6,819 nucleotides of DNA from an uncultured Eubacteriales bacterium (GCA_949451265.1 CASTQR010000088.1:1-6819), one strand, 5' to 3'. Counted from the stretch's first letter, positions 1 through 6,819 are shown. Numbers and translations: made by a program. The notes: generated by a model from the sequence alone, not told the origin.

Positions 1-39
1 CGCCAGCAGCAGCGCGGTTAGTTTGGACAGTTTTTTCAT
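1..39 (-). CDS. Start of a gene for an exported protein (5' fragment, 13 codons)
   Basis: Only the first 13 codons are inside the window, reading MKKLSKLTALLLA. An ATG at 39-37 follows a strong ribosome-binding site (GGAGG, 8 bases upstream) and a near-consensus promoter. The residues have the form of a signal peptide: positive n-region (K2, K3, K6) followed by the beginning of a hydrophobic stretch (A-L-L-L-A). The product is therefore probably secreted or a lipoprotein. Whether a lipobox cysteine follows cannot be seen. No function can be assigned; solute-binding lipoproteins often begin this way in clostridia, but that is only a guess. The gene lies downstream of addA on the same strand, but it has its own promoter and is separated by terminator-like structures, so it is probably not part of the addBA operon. 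Confidence 0.8.
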   Translation of the reverse strand, partial: MKKLSKLTALLLA

Positions 40-47
40 TCTGAATT

Positions 48-52
48 CCTCC
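48..52 (-). promoter_or_regulatory. Ribosome-binding site of the exported-protein gene
   Basis: On the minus strand this reads GGAGG, with 8 bases between it and the ATG at 39. It is a full-strength Shine-Dalgarno at ideal distance. It is the main evidence that the short coding fragment at the window edge is a real gene start. Confidence 0.85.
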
Positions 53-58
53 ATTTGG

Positions 59-93
59 GTTGCTTTACTGCTTTGCGCCGTCAAAGCAACGGC
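59..93 (-). other. Leader segment with three mutually exclusive stem options
   Basis: This part of the 5' leader can fold in at least three ways on the minus strand, all using the same central bases. GTTGCTTT (90-83) can pair perfectly with AAAGCAAC (66-59), giving an 8-bp stem that ends 6 bases before the ribosome-binding site. GCTTTG (87-82) can instead pair with CAAAGC (75-70), a 6-bp stem with a 6-base loop. GCCGT (93-89) can pair with ACGGC (81-77), a 5-bp stem with a 7-base loop. The pairings are read directly from the sequence. That they regulate the gene is only a possibility. No known riboswitch class is recognised. Confidence 0.45.
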
Positions 94-96
94 AGC

Positions 97-125
97 AAAA
101 AGGCGGAGCCTTCCGGCCCACGCCT
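97..125 (-). terminator. Terminator-shaped hairpin with T5 tract, just downstream of a promoter
   Basis: On the minus strand AGGCG (125-121) pairs with CGCCT (105-101), and GGGCC (119-115) pairs with GGCTC (110-106, one G-U pair). There is one bulged T at 120, a GGAA tetraloop at 114-111, and a run of five T at 101-97. This is the form of a Rho-independent terminator. It lies only a few bases after the -10 element at 134-129, so the expected start of transcription (about 121-124) falls in or at its first arm. It could stop read-through from addBA, act as a 5'-end stabilising stem-loop on the downstream mRNA, or attenuate that mRNA. The shape is clear; the role is uncertain. Confidence 0.6.
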
Positions 126-128
126 GAC

Positions 129-157
129 AGTATAACGCTTTAACGCGCTGGTGTCAA
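129..157 (-). promoter_or_regulatory. Housekeeping sigma (SigA/sigma-70 type) promoter of the exported-protein gene
   Basis: The minus strand carries TTGACA (157-152, perfect -35), a spacer of exactly 17 bases (151-135), and TATACT (134-129, one mismatch to the -10 consensus). A run of six T lies just upstream of the -35 (164-159) and could help as an UP-like element. Transcription should begin near 121-124, giving a leader of about 80-85 bases before the ATG at 39. The match is striking against the GC-rich background. It makes the downstream gene independently and probably strongly expressed, unlike the addBA genes. Confidence 0.85.
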
Positions 158-200
158 GAAAAAATCGAGCCGCCCCGCCAAATTTCCCGTTCAGGGACGG

Positions 201-223
201 AAAACCCGCCCGGAAACCGGGCG
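201..223 (-). terminator. Probable intrinsic terminator of the addBA operon
   Basis: On the minus strand CGCCCGG (223-217) pairs with CCGGGCG (213-207) around a TTT loop. This 7-bp stem is all G-C and is followed by GG and then TTTT (204-201). It lies about 45 bases after the addA stop codon and before the promoter of the next gene, which is where an operon terminator is expected. The T tract is short, so termination may be partial; the hairpin at 97-125 may act as a second stop. Confidence 0.6.
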
Positions 224-253
224 CCGTCCCAGGATACAGGATCCTGGGACGGC
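223..253. repeat. Perfect 13-bp inverted repeat after addA
   Basis: GCCGTCCCAGGAT (223-235) and its exact complement (241-253) flank a 5-base loop, ACAGG. The repeat starts 14 bases after the addA stop. It has no T tract directly after it on the minus strand, so on its own it is not a classical Rho-independent terminator. It may protect the 3' end of the addBA mRNA or combine with the adjacent hairpin at 207-223. A third copy of the core (GGGACGG, 194-200, plus strand) can compete for pairing. The symmetry would also permit a protein-binding site. Confidence 0.7.
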
Positions 254-267
254 AAAACAGGCGCTCC

Positions 268-3200
268 CTATACTTCTATTGCTTCTCCAACACTGAAGAA
301 CCACAAACACCTCCGGGCCACCCGCACCCCCGCCGCCTGGGCCAGCGCCCGGCTGTACGCCTCCAGCTGGGGCCGGTAGTCCCGGGCCCTCTGCTCCAGC
401 CCGTCCAGCCCCACCCGGTCGGTCTTGAAGTCCACCACCACGGCGGATCCGTCCCCCTGGGTGAACCAGCAGTCCACCACCCCCTGGAGGAGCACCTCCT
501 CGCCCTCCTCCGCCTCCGGGTAGTAGTCCGCCGCGGGGCGCAGCAGGGAGAACTTGAACTCCCGCTCCACCCGTTCCGACCGCCGCAGCTCGCCCCCCAG
601 CTCCGACTGGAAAAAGGCCAGGATGTCCGCCGGGTTCACCGCGTTCCCCTGCTGGGGGGTGATGTACTGCCCCTCCACCAGCCGGGTGATCTCGTCCGCG
701 ATCTCGGCAAACGAACCCGTTTTATCATAATTGAGGTACTGCATCACCATATGCAGGGCGGTGCCCCGCTGGGCGGAGGTGAGGGGCCGCTCCCCCTCGA
801 ACACCGGGCGGCGCAGCACCGTCTGGGGGGCGGATGGGCGCAGCTCCACCCCGTTTTCCGCCGCCTCGCTGTCCTTCTCCCGGCCCTTGAGCTGGGTGGC
901 GGTGAGCTTGGAGGGGATGGCCGCGCACCCCCTGTGGGGATACCGCCACGCCAGCCGCTCCCCCAGCCCCGCCGGCAGGGATACGCCCGCCCCGGCCTGC
1001 TCCAATCCCCTGGCCCCCATCCCAACCGGGGCCAGGAACTCCCCGGCGGACAGCAGGCGGATGTCCCAGGGCAGGCCCTCCCCCTCCGGGGGGGCGGGGC
1101 GCGGCGCGTCCAGCCCCGCCCACAGGGCCGTGCTGTCCCCCCGGCACAGCGCCGGCGCCAGCACCCACTCCGCCATGGAGCGGGCGGACGCCATCTGCCG
1201 GGGGGGCGGCGGGCACTGGGCCTGGGCCGCCATCGACGCCAGAGCGCCCCCCCGCCCGTTGACGGCGGTGAACAAAATCAGCTTGTGCTCCGCCCGGGTC
1301 ATGGCCACGTAGAGCAGCCGCAGCTCCTCCGCCCGCAGCTCCCGCCGCAGCCGCAGGGCCAGGGCGTCCCGGGCCACGGTGGTGTACCGCAGGCCGCGCC
1401 GGCGATCCACCCGCTTGGGCCCCAGCCCCAGCTCCGGGTGGAACAGGATGGCGGCCTTGGCGTTGGCCTCGTTGAACTGCCGATCCAGGCCGCACAGCAG
1501 CACCACCGGGAACTCCAGCCCCTTGGAGCGGTGGACGGACAGGATCCGCACGCCGCCCCCCTCCCCGCCGGGGACGGGCACCGGCACGCCGTTCTCCGCC
1601 ATCCGGCTCAGGTGGAGCAGGAAGGCCATCAGCCCCCGGTGGCCCCCTGCCTCGAACCGGGCTGCCTCGTCATACAGGGCCATCAGGTTGGCCCGCCGCC
1701 GCTGTCCGTCCGGCATAGCGGCGAACACGGCGGGCAGATCCAGCTTCCCGTAAATCTGCCACAGCAGGCGGTGGCTCCCCTCCTCGCAGGAGAGCTCCCG
1801 CAATTCGGACAGCAGGGCCAGGAAGTCCCCGCAGTCCTGCTCCCCCCTCTGGGCCCCGGCGGCCAGGCAGTCGTATACCGAACCGCCCCCCAACCAGCGC
1901 AGCTGGGCCAGCCGGTCGGGGGAGAAGCGGAACAGGGGGGAGCGCAGTACCGCCAGCAGGGCCACGTCCTGCCGGGGGTTGTCCAGCACCTGGAGCAGGG
2001 CCACCGCCACGGCGATCTCGGTGGTGCCAAAAAACTCCTGCCCCCCCTCGCTGATCCAGGGGACGCCCGCCTCGTCCAGGGCGGCGGCATAGTACCGCAG
2101 CACCGGGCCGGGGGAGCGCAGGAGGATCACGATGTCCTCCGGCTGGACCGCCCTGTCCCCCACGGGCAGGCCGGACGCCAGCAGCGCCCGGACGCGCTTC
2201 GCCGCCGCCCGTGCGGTGAGGAAATCCTTGTCGGGCTGTTCCTCCGCCCCCTGATCCTCCTCCGGCTCGGGCAGGGCGGAGAGATCCACGCAGTCCAGCT
2301 CCACGGCGTACCGGGGGTCGGGGGCCAGATCCGCCCGTCCGGGCCTCAGGGCCTCGGCCTCCGTATAGTCCAGCTCCCCCACGGAGCGGGTCATCACATT
2401 GCGGAAGATGAAGTTGGCCCCGCTGAGCACCTCGGGCCGGGAACGGAAGTTGTGGGACAGCAGGATCTTCCGCCCCTGCCCCGGCTTCGCGGCATCCGCC
2501 GGGGTGTATTCCTCATACTTCCGCAGGAAAATCCCCGGCTCCGCCAGCCGGAAGCGGTAGATGGACTGCTTCACGTCCCCCACCATAAACAGGTTGTCCC
2601 CCTGGGACAGCGCCCCGAAAATGGCGTTCTGCACCGCGTTGGTGTCCTGGTACTCGTCCACCATGATCTCCCGGTACAGCTTCCCCACGTCCGCCGCCAG
2701 GGGGGACGGCCCCCCGTCCTCCCCGGTGAGCAGGGCGGCGGCCAGGTGTTCCCCGTCGGCGAAGTCGATGAGGCGGCGCTTGCGCTTCAGGGCGGTGAAC
2801 GCCCGGTCAAATTCCGCCGTCACGTCCAGCAGGGCGGACATGGCGGGGCCGATGGCCCGCAGATCCTCCATGGCCTCGTCCGCCCCCACGTCGAACCGCT
2901 CCCCCAGCTTCTTGAGCTGCTTCCTGCACTCGTCCCGCTGGGCGGTCATCCGGGCCTTGAGGGCCTCGTCGTGCTCGCCCCGCTTCAGCCCCGGCCGGGG
3001 GAAGGGGATGGGGAAGCAGGCCGCCGCCTCGTCCCACCCCTCGCCCAGGGCCTCCCGCAGCCCTTCCAGGCCGTCCAGGGTGCCCTCCAGGGTGGGGCCG
3101 TAGTTTTTGTCCAGCAGGGGGTCGAACACGATCTCGTCCCGGAGGGCGGACAGCGCCCCCAGCCAGTGCTCCGCCAGCTCCAGCCCGTCGTCCAGCAGGG

Positions 3201-3840
3201 CGCGGCCCCAGGGGGTGTCCTCCGGCCCCATGCCCTGGGGGAGCAGGTAGTCCCGCTTCCGCGACCGCAGCCAGCCCGCCGGATCCGCCTGGGCCTGCAC
3301 CTGCTTGTGTATGTCCAGGATCACGTCCTCCAGGGTCTGGTCGTCCCGCTCCCCGGCCAGGGCGTCCACCAGGGCGGCGAAGGCGGGGTCGTCCCCGATC
3401 CCGGCGTACCGCCCCTCCAGCACCTCCTCCAGGGCGCGGCGGCGCAGCTCGTCCCCCTCCGCCTCGTCGCACAGGCGGAAGTCGGGATCCAGATCCGCCA
3501 GGTGCCCCCACTGCCGCAGGAAGTCCAGGCAGAAGGCGTCGATGGTGCAGATAGGGGCCTTGTAAACCAGGGTGGCGTTGCGCCGCAGGTGCCGGTCCCC
3601 CGGCTTCTGGGCGAGGCGGGCGTGTATGGCCGCCGAGATCCGATCCCGCAGTTCGGCGGCGGCGGCGTTGGTGAAGGTGATCACCAGGAAGCGGTCGATG
3701 TCCTCCCCCTGTTCCACCCAGCCCATCAGCCGCTCCACCAGCACCCTCGTCTTGCCCGAGCCCGCCGCCGCGGACACCAGCAGGTTCCCCCCCCGGTTGT
3801 CCACCGCCGCCCTCTGTTCCCTTGTCAGCTCAATGGCCAT
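268..3840 (-). CDS. addA: AddA, helicase-nuclease subunit A of the AddAB recombination complex
   Basis: The 1190-residue protein is the motor subunit of AddAB, which resects double-strand breaks for RecA-dependent repair in the cytoplasm. The UvrD/Rep-type SF1 helicase motifs are complete: Q motif (LTREQ, 5-9), Walker A (AAGSGKT, 25-31), motif Ia (TFTNAAA, 55-61), Walker B (VDEYQDT, 394-400), motif III (GDVKQSIYRF, 421-430), motif IV (HNFRSR, 463-468), motif V (VHRSKGLEFP, 769-778) and motif VI (LYVAMTRA, 843-850). A C-terminal RecB-family nuclease domain follows: GTALH (1026-1030), GVVD (1120-1123), DFKTD (1137-1141) and QLEAY (1158-1162). D1123, D1137 and K1139 are the expected metal and catalytic residues. 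Length is close to B. subtilis AddA (about 1230). The frame stays open upstream to 3936, but ATG 3840 is chosen because a ribosome-binding site precedes it and the family begins close to the Q motif; the added residues would be low-complexity antisense of addB. Stop is TAG at 270-268. Confidence 0.97.
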   Translation of the reverse strand: MAIELTREQRAAVDNRGGNLLVSAAAGSGKTRVLVERLMGWVEQGEDIDRFLVITFTNAAAAELRDRISAAIHARLAQKPGDRHLRRNATLVYKAPICTIDAFCLDFLRQWGHLADLDPDFRLCDEAEGDELRRRALEEVLEGRYAGIGDDPAFAALVDALAGERDDQTLEDVILDIHKQVQAQADPAGWLRSRKRDYLLPQGMGPEDTPWGRALLDDGLELAEHWLGALSALRDEIVFDPLLDKNYGPTLEGTLDGLEGLREALGEGWDEAAACFPIPFPRPGLKRGEHDEALKARMTAQRDECRKQLKKLGERFDVGADEAMEDLRAIGPAMSALLDVTAEFDRAFTALKRKRRLIDFADGEHLAAALLTGEDGGPSPLAADVGKLYREIMVDEYQDTNAVQNAIFGALSQGDNLFMVGDVKQSIYRFRLAEPGIFLRKYEEYTPADAAKPGQGRKILLSHNFRSRPEVLSGANFIFRNVMTRSVGELDYTEAEALRPGRADLAPDPRYAVELDCVDLSALPEPEEDQGAEEQPDKDFLTARAAAKRVRALLASGLPVGDRAVQPEDIVILLRSPGPVLRYYAAALDEAGVPWISEGGQEFFGTTEIAVAVALLQVLDNPRQDVALLAVLRSPLFRFSPDRLAQLRWLGGGSVYDCLAAGAQRGEQDCGDFLALLSELRELSCEEGSHRLLWQIYGKLDLPAVFAAMPDGQRRRANLMALYDEAARFEAGGHRGLMAFLLHLSRMAENGVPVPVPGGEGGGVRILSVHRSKGLEFPVVLLCGLDRQFNEANAKAAILFHPELGLGPKRVDRRRGLRYTTVARDALALRLRRELRAEELRLLYVAMTRAEHKLILFTAVNGRGGALASMAAQAQCPPPPRQMASARSMAEWVLAPALCRGDSTALWAGLDAPRPAPPEGEGLPWDIRLLSAGEFLAPVGMGARGLEQAGAGVSLPAGLGERLAWRYPHRGCAAIPSKLTATQLKGREKDSEAAENGVELRPSAPQTVLRRPVFEGERPLTSAQRGTALHMVMQYLNYDKTGSFAEIADEITRLVEGQYITPQQGNAVNPADILAFFQSELGGELRRSERVEREFKFSLLRPAADYYPEAEEGEEVLLQGVVDCWFTQGDGSAVVVDFKTDRVGLDGLEQRARDYRPQLEAYSRALAQAAGVRVARRCLWFFSVGEAIEV

Positions 3841-6819
3841 CGCTCTCGTCCTCCTCACCCCGGGCCAGCCGGTCCCAGAACTCCGCCGCCCGCACCCCCC
3901 GGCGGTAGCGGCGCCTGTCCCCGCAGCCCTCCTCAAAGTGGCAGGCCGCCTTGTAGTCGCACCAGCGGCAGGGGTTTTTGTCCCCGTTGTGCCAGTAGGG
4001 GTCGGCGTCGATGTTCCCCGCCGCCAGCTCCCCGGCGGCGGCGCGCAGGGCGGCGGTGATGTAGTCGTCCAGGGCGTCCATCTGCTCCGGCGTCACCAGG
4101 TAATCCCCTCCGCCCCGGCCCGACACGGGCAGGAAGCGGAAGCCCCCGGCGGCGTGCTCCATGGCGGACAGCACGTCGGGGTCGTCCAGCACCAGCCCCT
4201 GGCGGCGCAGGAGACGGTCCCGGCTGGCCCGGACGTCCTCGTCGGTCATGCCCCGCTCGCCGTCCACCAGGGGGGTGCGGGCGGGGACGTACAGCACCCC
4301 GGCGGGAGCGAGCTCCCCGGGGCCGAACACCCGCTCCCCCTCCCGGCACAGGGCGAACAGGTAGAGCAGCATTTGCAGGCCCCGGCCGTCCTCCACGTCG
4401 GAGAAGTCGAAGCTCTTTTTCCCCGTCTTGTAGTCCACCACCCGGAGGTAGCGCTTGCCGCCGTGCTCCCACTGGTCCACCCGGTCCACAAGCCCGGACA
4501 GGCTGAGCCGCACGCCGTTTTCCGCCTCCACCGGGGGCAGGGCCTTGTCCCTCCCCCGGCCGAAGCCCAGCTCGAAGGCGGCGGGGGTAAAGTCGGACAC
4601 GGACAGCTCCGCGCACACGCTCTGGGCCACCGCCAGCGCCGCCTGCTTCATCCGGGCGAACAGGTACCGCAGGCGGGCGGACTCCCCCTCCAGCCCCCCC
4701 AGCGCCTCCCGCTCGTAGCGGTCGGCGGAGGCCCGGGACAGGCGCTCCACCGCCGCCCCGTCGCTGAGGGGGATGTTTTGTTCTTTCGCCTCCCGGAGGG
4801 TGTCCTCCAGCACGGCGTGGATGAAGGTGCCGTAGTCGGTGGCCCGGAAGGCCGCCCGCTGCCGGGGCCTGGCGTCCAGCCCGAAGCGCAGGAAGTAGCT
4901 GAAGTGGCAGGAGTTCAGCAGATCCAGCTTCGTGGCGGACATGGAGGCCGTCCGCCCGAACAGGGCGTCCACCGCAGGCCGGGACAGCCGCCCCCGCCGC
5001 CAGTCCGCCGCCCCCTGGATCCGCTCCACCCGCTGGGACAGGCCGGGGATCCCCTTCAGCGCCGCCGCCACCTTGGGATCCCGGCCCGCCAGCTCCAACG
5101 CCGCGTCCGGGGCGGACAGGCGGGCCAGGGGGTCGGCCCCGTCCCGCACCGGCTCCGACCGGAACAGGGCCCCCAGCCGCTCCCACAGGAAGCAGGGGGC
5201 TTTCCGGTTGTCCCCCGTCCCGGCGGCGTAGCTCACGTACAGCCGATCCGACGGGCGGCAGCAGGTCTCGTAGGCAATGGTCATCTCCCGGCGGAGCTTG
5301 TCCTCCTGCCGGGGGGCCAGCTCCACCTCCATGGCGGACAGCACGTCCCGATCCTGATCCGTAAAGAGGCCGGGGGAGAGGGCGCAGTCCGGGATGGCGC
5401 CGCTGTCCGCCCCCAGCAGGAACAGGGCCCGCACCTCCTTGTGGGCCATCCGGGGGGCGTCCCCCACCGTCACCGCGTCCAGGGACACGGGGATGGCCCC
5501 CACGTCGTACTGGCTGAGCACCAGGGAGAACAGCCGGGAGAACTCGTCCGGCTCCATCGGCCTGTCCTCCAGCAGCAGGGCGCACTGCTCCAGGCCCCCC
5601 ACCAGAATGTCCCAGAGCTGGCGGTACTGGGCGGCGGTGTTCCGGTCGCCCCGGGCGTCCAGCCCGTCCGCCCGCTGGGCCAGCCGGGTGGGGAGATCGA
5701 TATCCTCTAAGAACTGGTACAGGGCCAGGGCCCGGCCCTTTCCCGTCTTGTCCGGGTTCTTCCGCAGGGTTTCCAGGGGGGCGATGACCCGGCGGCGCAG
5801 TTCGTCCAGCCACGCCACGTAAGCCCTGTCCTCGTCGGAGAACTCCCTGCCATAGCCCTCCGGGTGCATATCCCAGGGCTTCTTTCTCGTCCAGGCCGAG
5901 CCCTTCAGATCCCAGGTCAGGGCGTAGTTTTCCAGCAGATCCCGCTCCTCATCGGTGATCCCCGTCAGCCCGGTTTTCAGATAGCGGAACAGCTCCTCAT
6001 AGGGGTAGTCCGACCCGGCGGCGGCCAGGGCCGAGGTCACCAGGGCCAGCACCGGCTTCTCTAAAATGTCCTCCATGGCGGAGCGGAACACCGGCACCCC
6101 GTACCGGGCGAACACGCTGTCGATGAGCTCGCCGTACCCGTCGGCCCTCCGGGCGCACACGGCGATCTCCCGGCAGCGGTACCCCTCCTCCCGCAGGAGG
6201 CGTAAAATCTCGGCGGCGCACCACTCCGCCTCCTGCCGGGGGTCGGATGCGGCGATCCGGGTGACGGCACACTCCCCCGCCCAGGCCGTCTCCGGCAGGG
6301 GGCCGAACAGGTGCCGCTCCAAAAAGGCCAGGGACGGGTGCCGGGGCAGGGGGCGCTCCAGCGTCTCCCGGCGGACGGGGACGGCATTGGACTTGGCCAG
6401 CCGCTCCAGCCGCCTGGCGGCCCGGAGGGCGGGCTGGAAGATGCCCGCGGGGTCGTCCCCCGGGTCGCAGACAAAGGCCGCCGTCAGCTCCCCCTGGGCC
6501 ATCAGCGCGGACAGCACCCGCTCCTCCTGGGGGGTGAAGTCGGTGAAGCCGTAGACGCAGAAGGCCATCCCCGCCCCCCAGCGGGTGTCCTCCAGCTGGC
6601 GGGCCAGCCTGTCGAGACGGCCCCGGGGGTCGGCCCGGCCCTCCTCCTCCAGCGCCCGGTAGGCGGCGTAGATCAGCCCCAGGTCCTTCAGCTTGTCCCC
6701 CTGGCGGCCCCCCAGCTCCTCCCCGGCGGACACCAGGGTCTCCGGCTCCACCCGGTAGGCGCGGCACTCGTCCACCGTGGCCAGCAGGCCCGTGAGAAAG
6801 GCGGGCTTCCGGGAGGGGG
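3830..6819 (-). CDS. addB: AddB, nuclease subunit B of the AddAB complex (5' end cut by window edge)
   Basis: The visible 995 residues (numbered from the first full codon, 6817-6815) are the larger part of AddB, partner of AddA. In studied homologues AddB has an inactive helicase fold that senses Chi, plus a second RecB-like nuclease. Helicase-like segments are visible, for example LFLLGADSGAIPD (465-477). The nuclease domain has GTFIH (663-667), GLVDRVD (775-781), DYKTG (795-799) and QMLLY (815-819), with D778, D795 and K797 as catalytic candidates. Four cysteines, C637, C950, C953 and C959, match the 4Fe-4S ligands of B. subtilis AddB, including the C-X2-C-X5-C spacing. Aligning on these and on the C-terminus suggests about 170 missing N-terminal residues. 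A GTG at 6775 is not the start: the frame stays open to the edge and the 14 residues upstream (PSRKPAFLTGLLAT) fit the family. Stop TGA is at 3832-3830, inside addA. Confidence 0.96.
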   Translation of the reverse strand, partial: PSRKPAFLTGLLATVDECRAYRVEPETLVSAGEELGGRQGDKLKDLGLIYAAYRALEEEGRADPRGRLDRLARQLEDTRWGAGMAFCVYGFTDFTPQEERVLSALMAQGELTAAFVCDPGDDPAGIFQPALRAARRLERLAKSNAVPVRRETLERPLPRHPSLAFLERHLFGPLPETAWAGECAVTRIAASDPRQEAEWCAAEILRLLREEGYRCREIAVCARRADGYGELIDSVFARYGVPVFRSAMEDILEKPVLALVTSALAAAGSDYPYEELFRYLKTGLTGITDEERDLLENYALTWDLKGSAWTRKKPWDMHPEGYGREFSDEDRAYVAWLDELRRRVIAPLETLRKNPDKTGKGRALALYQFLEDIDLPTRLAQRADGLDARGDRNTAAQYRQLWDILVGGLEQCALLLEDRPMEPDEFSRLFSLVLSQYDVGAIPVSLDAVTVGDAPRMAHKEVRALFLLGADSGAIPDCALSPGLFTDQDRDVLSAMEVELAPRQEDKLRREMTIAYETCCRPSDRLYVSYAAGTGDNRKAPCFLWERLGALFRSEPVRDGADPLARLSAPDAALELAGRDPKVAAALKGIPGLSQRVERIQGAADWRRGRLSRPAVDALFGRTASMSATKLDLLNSCHFSYFLRFGLDARPRQRAAFRATDYGTFIHAVLEDTLREAKEQNIPLSDGAAVERLSRASADRYEREALGGLEGESARLRYLFARMKQAALAVAQSVCAELSVSDFTPAAFELGFGRGRDKALPPVEAENGVRLSLSGLVDRVDQWEHGGKRYLRVVDYKTGKKSFDFSDVEDGRGLQMLLYLFALCREGERVFGPGELAPAGVLYVPARTPLVDGERGMTDEDVRASRDRLLRRQGLVLDDPDVLSAMEHAAGGFRFLPVSGRGGGDYLVTPEQMDALDDYITAALRAAAGELAAGNIDADPYWHNGDKNPCRWCDYKAACHFEEGCGDRRRYRRGVRAAEFWDRLARGEEDESDGH
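3850..3856 (-). promoter_or_regulatory. Ribosome-binding site of addA, inside the end of addB
   Basis: The minus strand reads GAGGAGG, 9 bases upstream of the addA ATG at 3840. It is encoded within the acidic tail of AddB (Glu-Glu-Asp codons). It fixes the addA start and, together with the overlapping stop of addB, suggests that translation of the two subunits is coupled. Confidence 0.8.

Noticed and set aside
237..246. A 10-base palindrome (CAGGATCCTG) as a separate operator.
   Set aside because: It lies within the larger 13-bp inverted repeat and is explained by its sequence; nothing independent supports a regulator site.
3841..3936. An in-frame upstream extension of AddA by 32 residues.
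   Set aside because: The added residues are low complexity and come from the addB coding region. The ATG at 3840 has a well-placed Shine-Dalgarno, and the family starts just before the Q motif.
151..4059. A 1302-codon open frame on the plus strand opposite addA.
   Set aside because: Its product is low complexity, rich in Pro, Gly, Arg, Gln and His, with no recognisable domain. It lies antisense to a fully motif-supported addA in GC-rich DNA, where stop codons are rare in the complementary frame. It has no convincing ribosome-binding site.
3572..5710. A 712-codon open frame on the plus strand opposite addA and addB.
   Set aside because: It has the same antisense, low-complexity character as the other long shadow frame and runs across the addB-addA junction.
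3933..5813. A 626-codon minus-strand frame inside addB.
   Set aside because: It is an alternative frame of addB with Gly/Pro/Ala/Arg-rich translation and no domains, whereas the addB frame carries all family motifs.
6773..6775. GTG as the start of addB.
   Set aside because: The frame remains open to the window edge with family-like residues upstream, and alignment to the known AddB length implies about 170 further residues outside.
1..6819. CRISPR arrays, tRNA or rRNA genes, insertion sequences, defence genes.
   Set aside because: I looked for regularly spaced repeats, cloverleaf-like or rRNA-like segments and transposase frames and saw none; the window is almost filled by addB and addA.

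Overview
The window is a GC-rich stretch (roughly two thirds G+C by eye) read entirely from the minus strand. It carries most of an addB-addA operon, encoding the two subunits of the AddAB helicase-nuclease, followed by a compact intergenic region and the first 13 codons of a gene for an exported protein. The gene order addB then addA, the 4Fe-4S cysteine set in AddB, the strong GGAGG ribosome-binding sites and the lysine-started signal peptide all fit a Gram-positive Firmicute. The high G+C and protein style suggest a gut clostridium of the Oscillospiraceae/Ruminococcaceae type. That placement is an inference from composition and protein style, not from a marker gene.

Layout, in order of transcription from right to left. 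Positions 6819-3830 hold addB, cut by the window edge so that about 170 N-terminal residues, including the start and the Walker A region, lie outside. Positions 3840-268 hold the complete addA. Its start overlaps the end of addB by 11 bases, and its Shine-Dalgarno lies inside addB. Just after the addA stop are a perfect 13-bp inverted repeat and a GC hairpin followed by a short T tract, the probable end of the operon transcript. Next comes a near-consensus housekeeping promoter (TTGACA, 17 bp, TATACT), then a leader of about 80 bases with a terminator-shaped hairpin and several mutually exclusive stem options. After a good ribosome-binding site comes the start of the exported-protein gene at position 39.

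AddA and AddB work as a heterodimer on double-strand DNA ends. AddA is the active 3'-5' helicase and has one RecB-family nuclease domain. AddB contributes the second nuclease domain, and in the studied homologues it recognises Chi. The complex resects ends and prepares a 3' tail for RecA. All catalytic motifs that fall inside the window look intact in both subunits, so this is an ordinary, functional recombination-repair locus.

I did not find a new system in the coding part. The signals most worth a second look are in the 228-bp space between addA and the next gene, where stacked alternative RNA structures and an unusually placed terminator-like hairpin are not explained by the genes.
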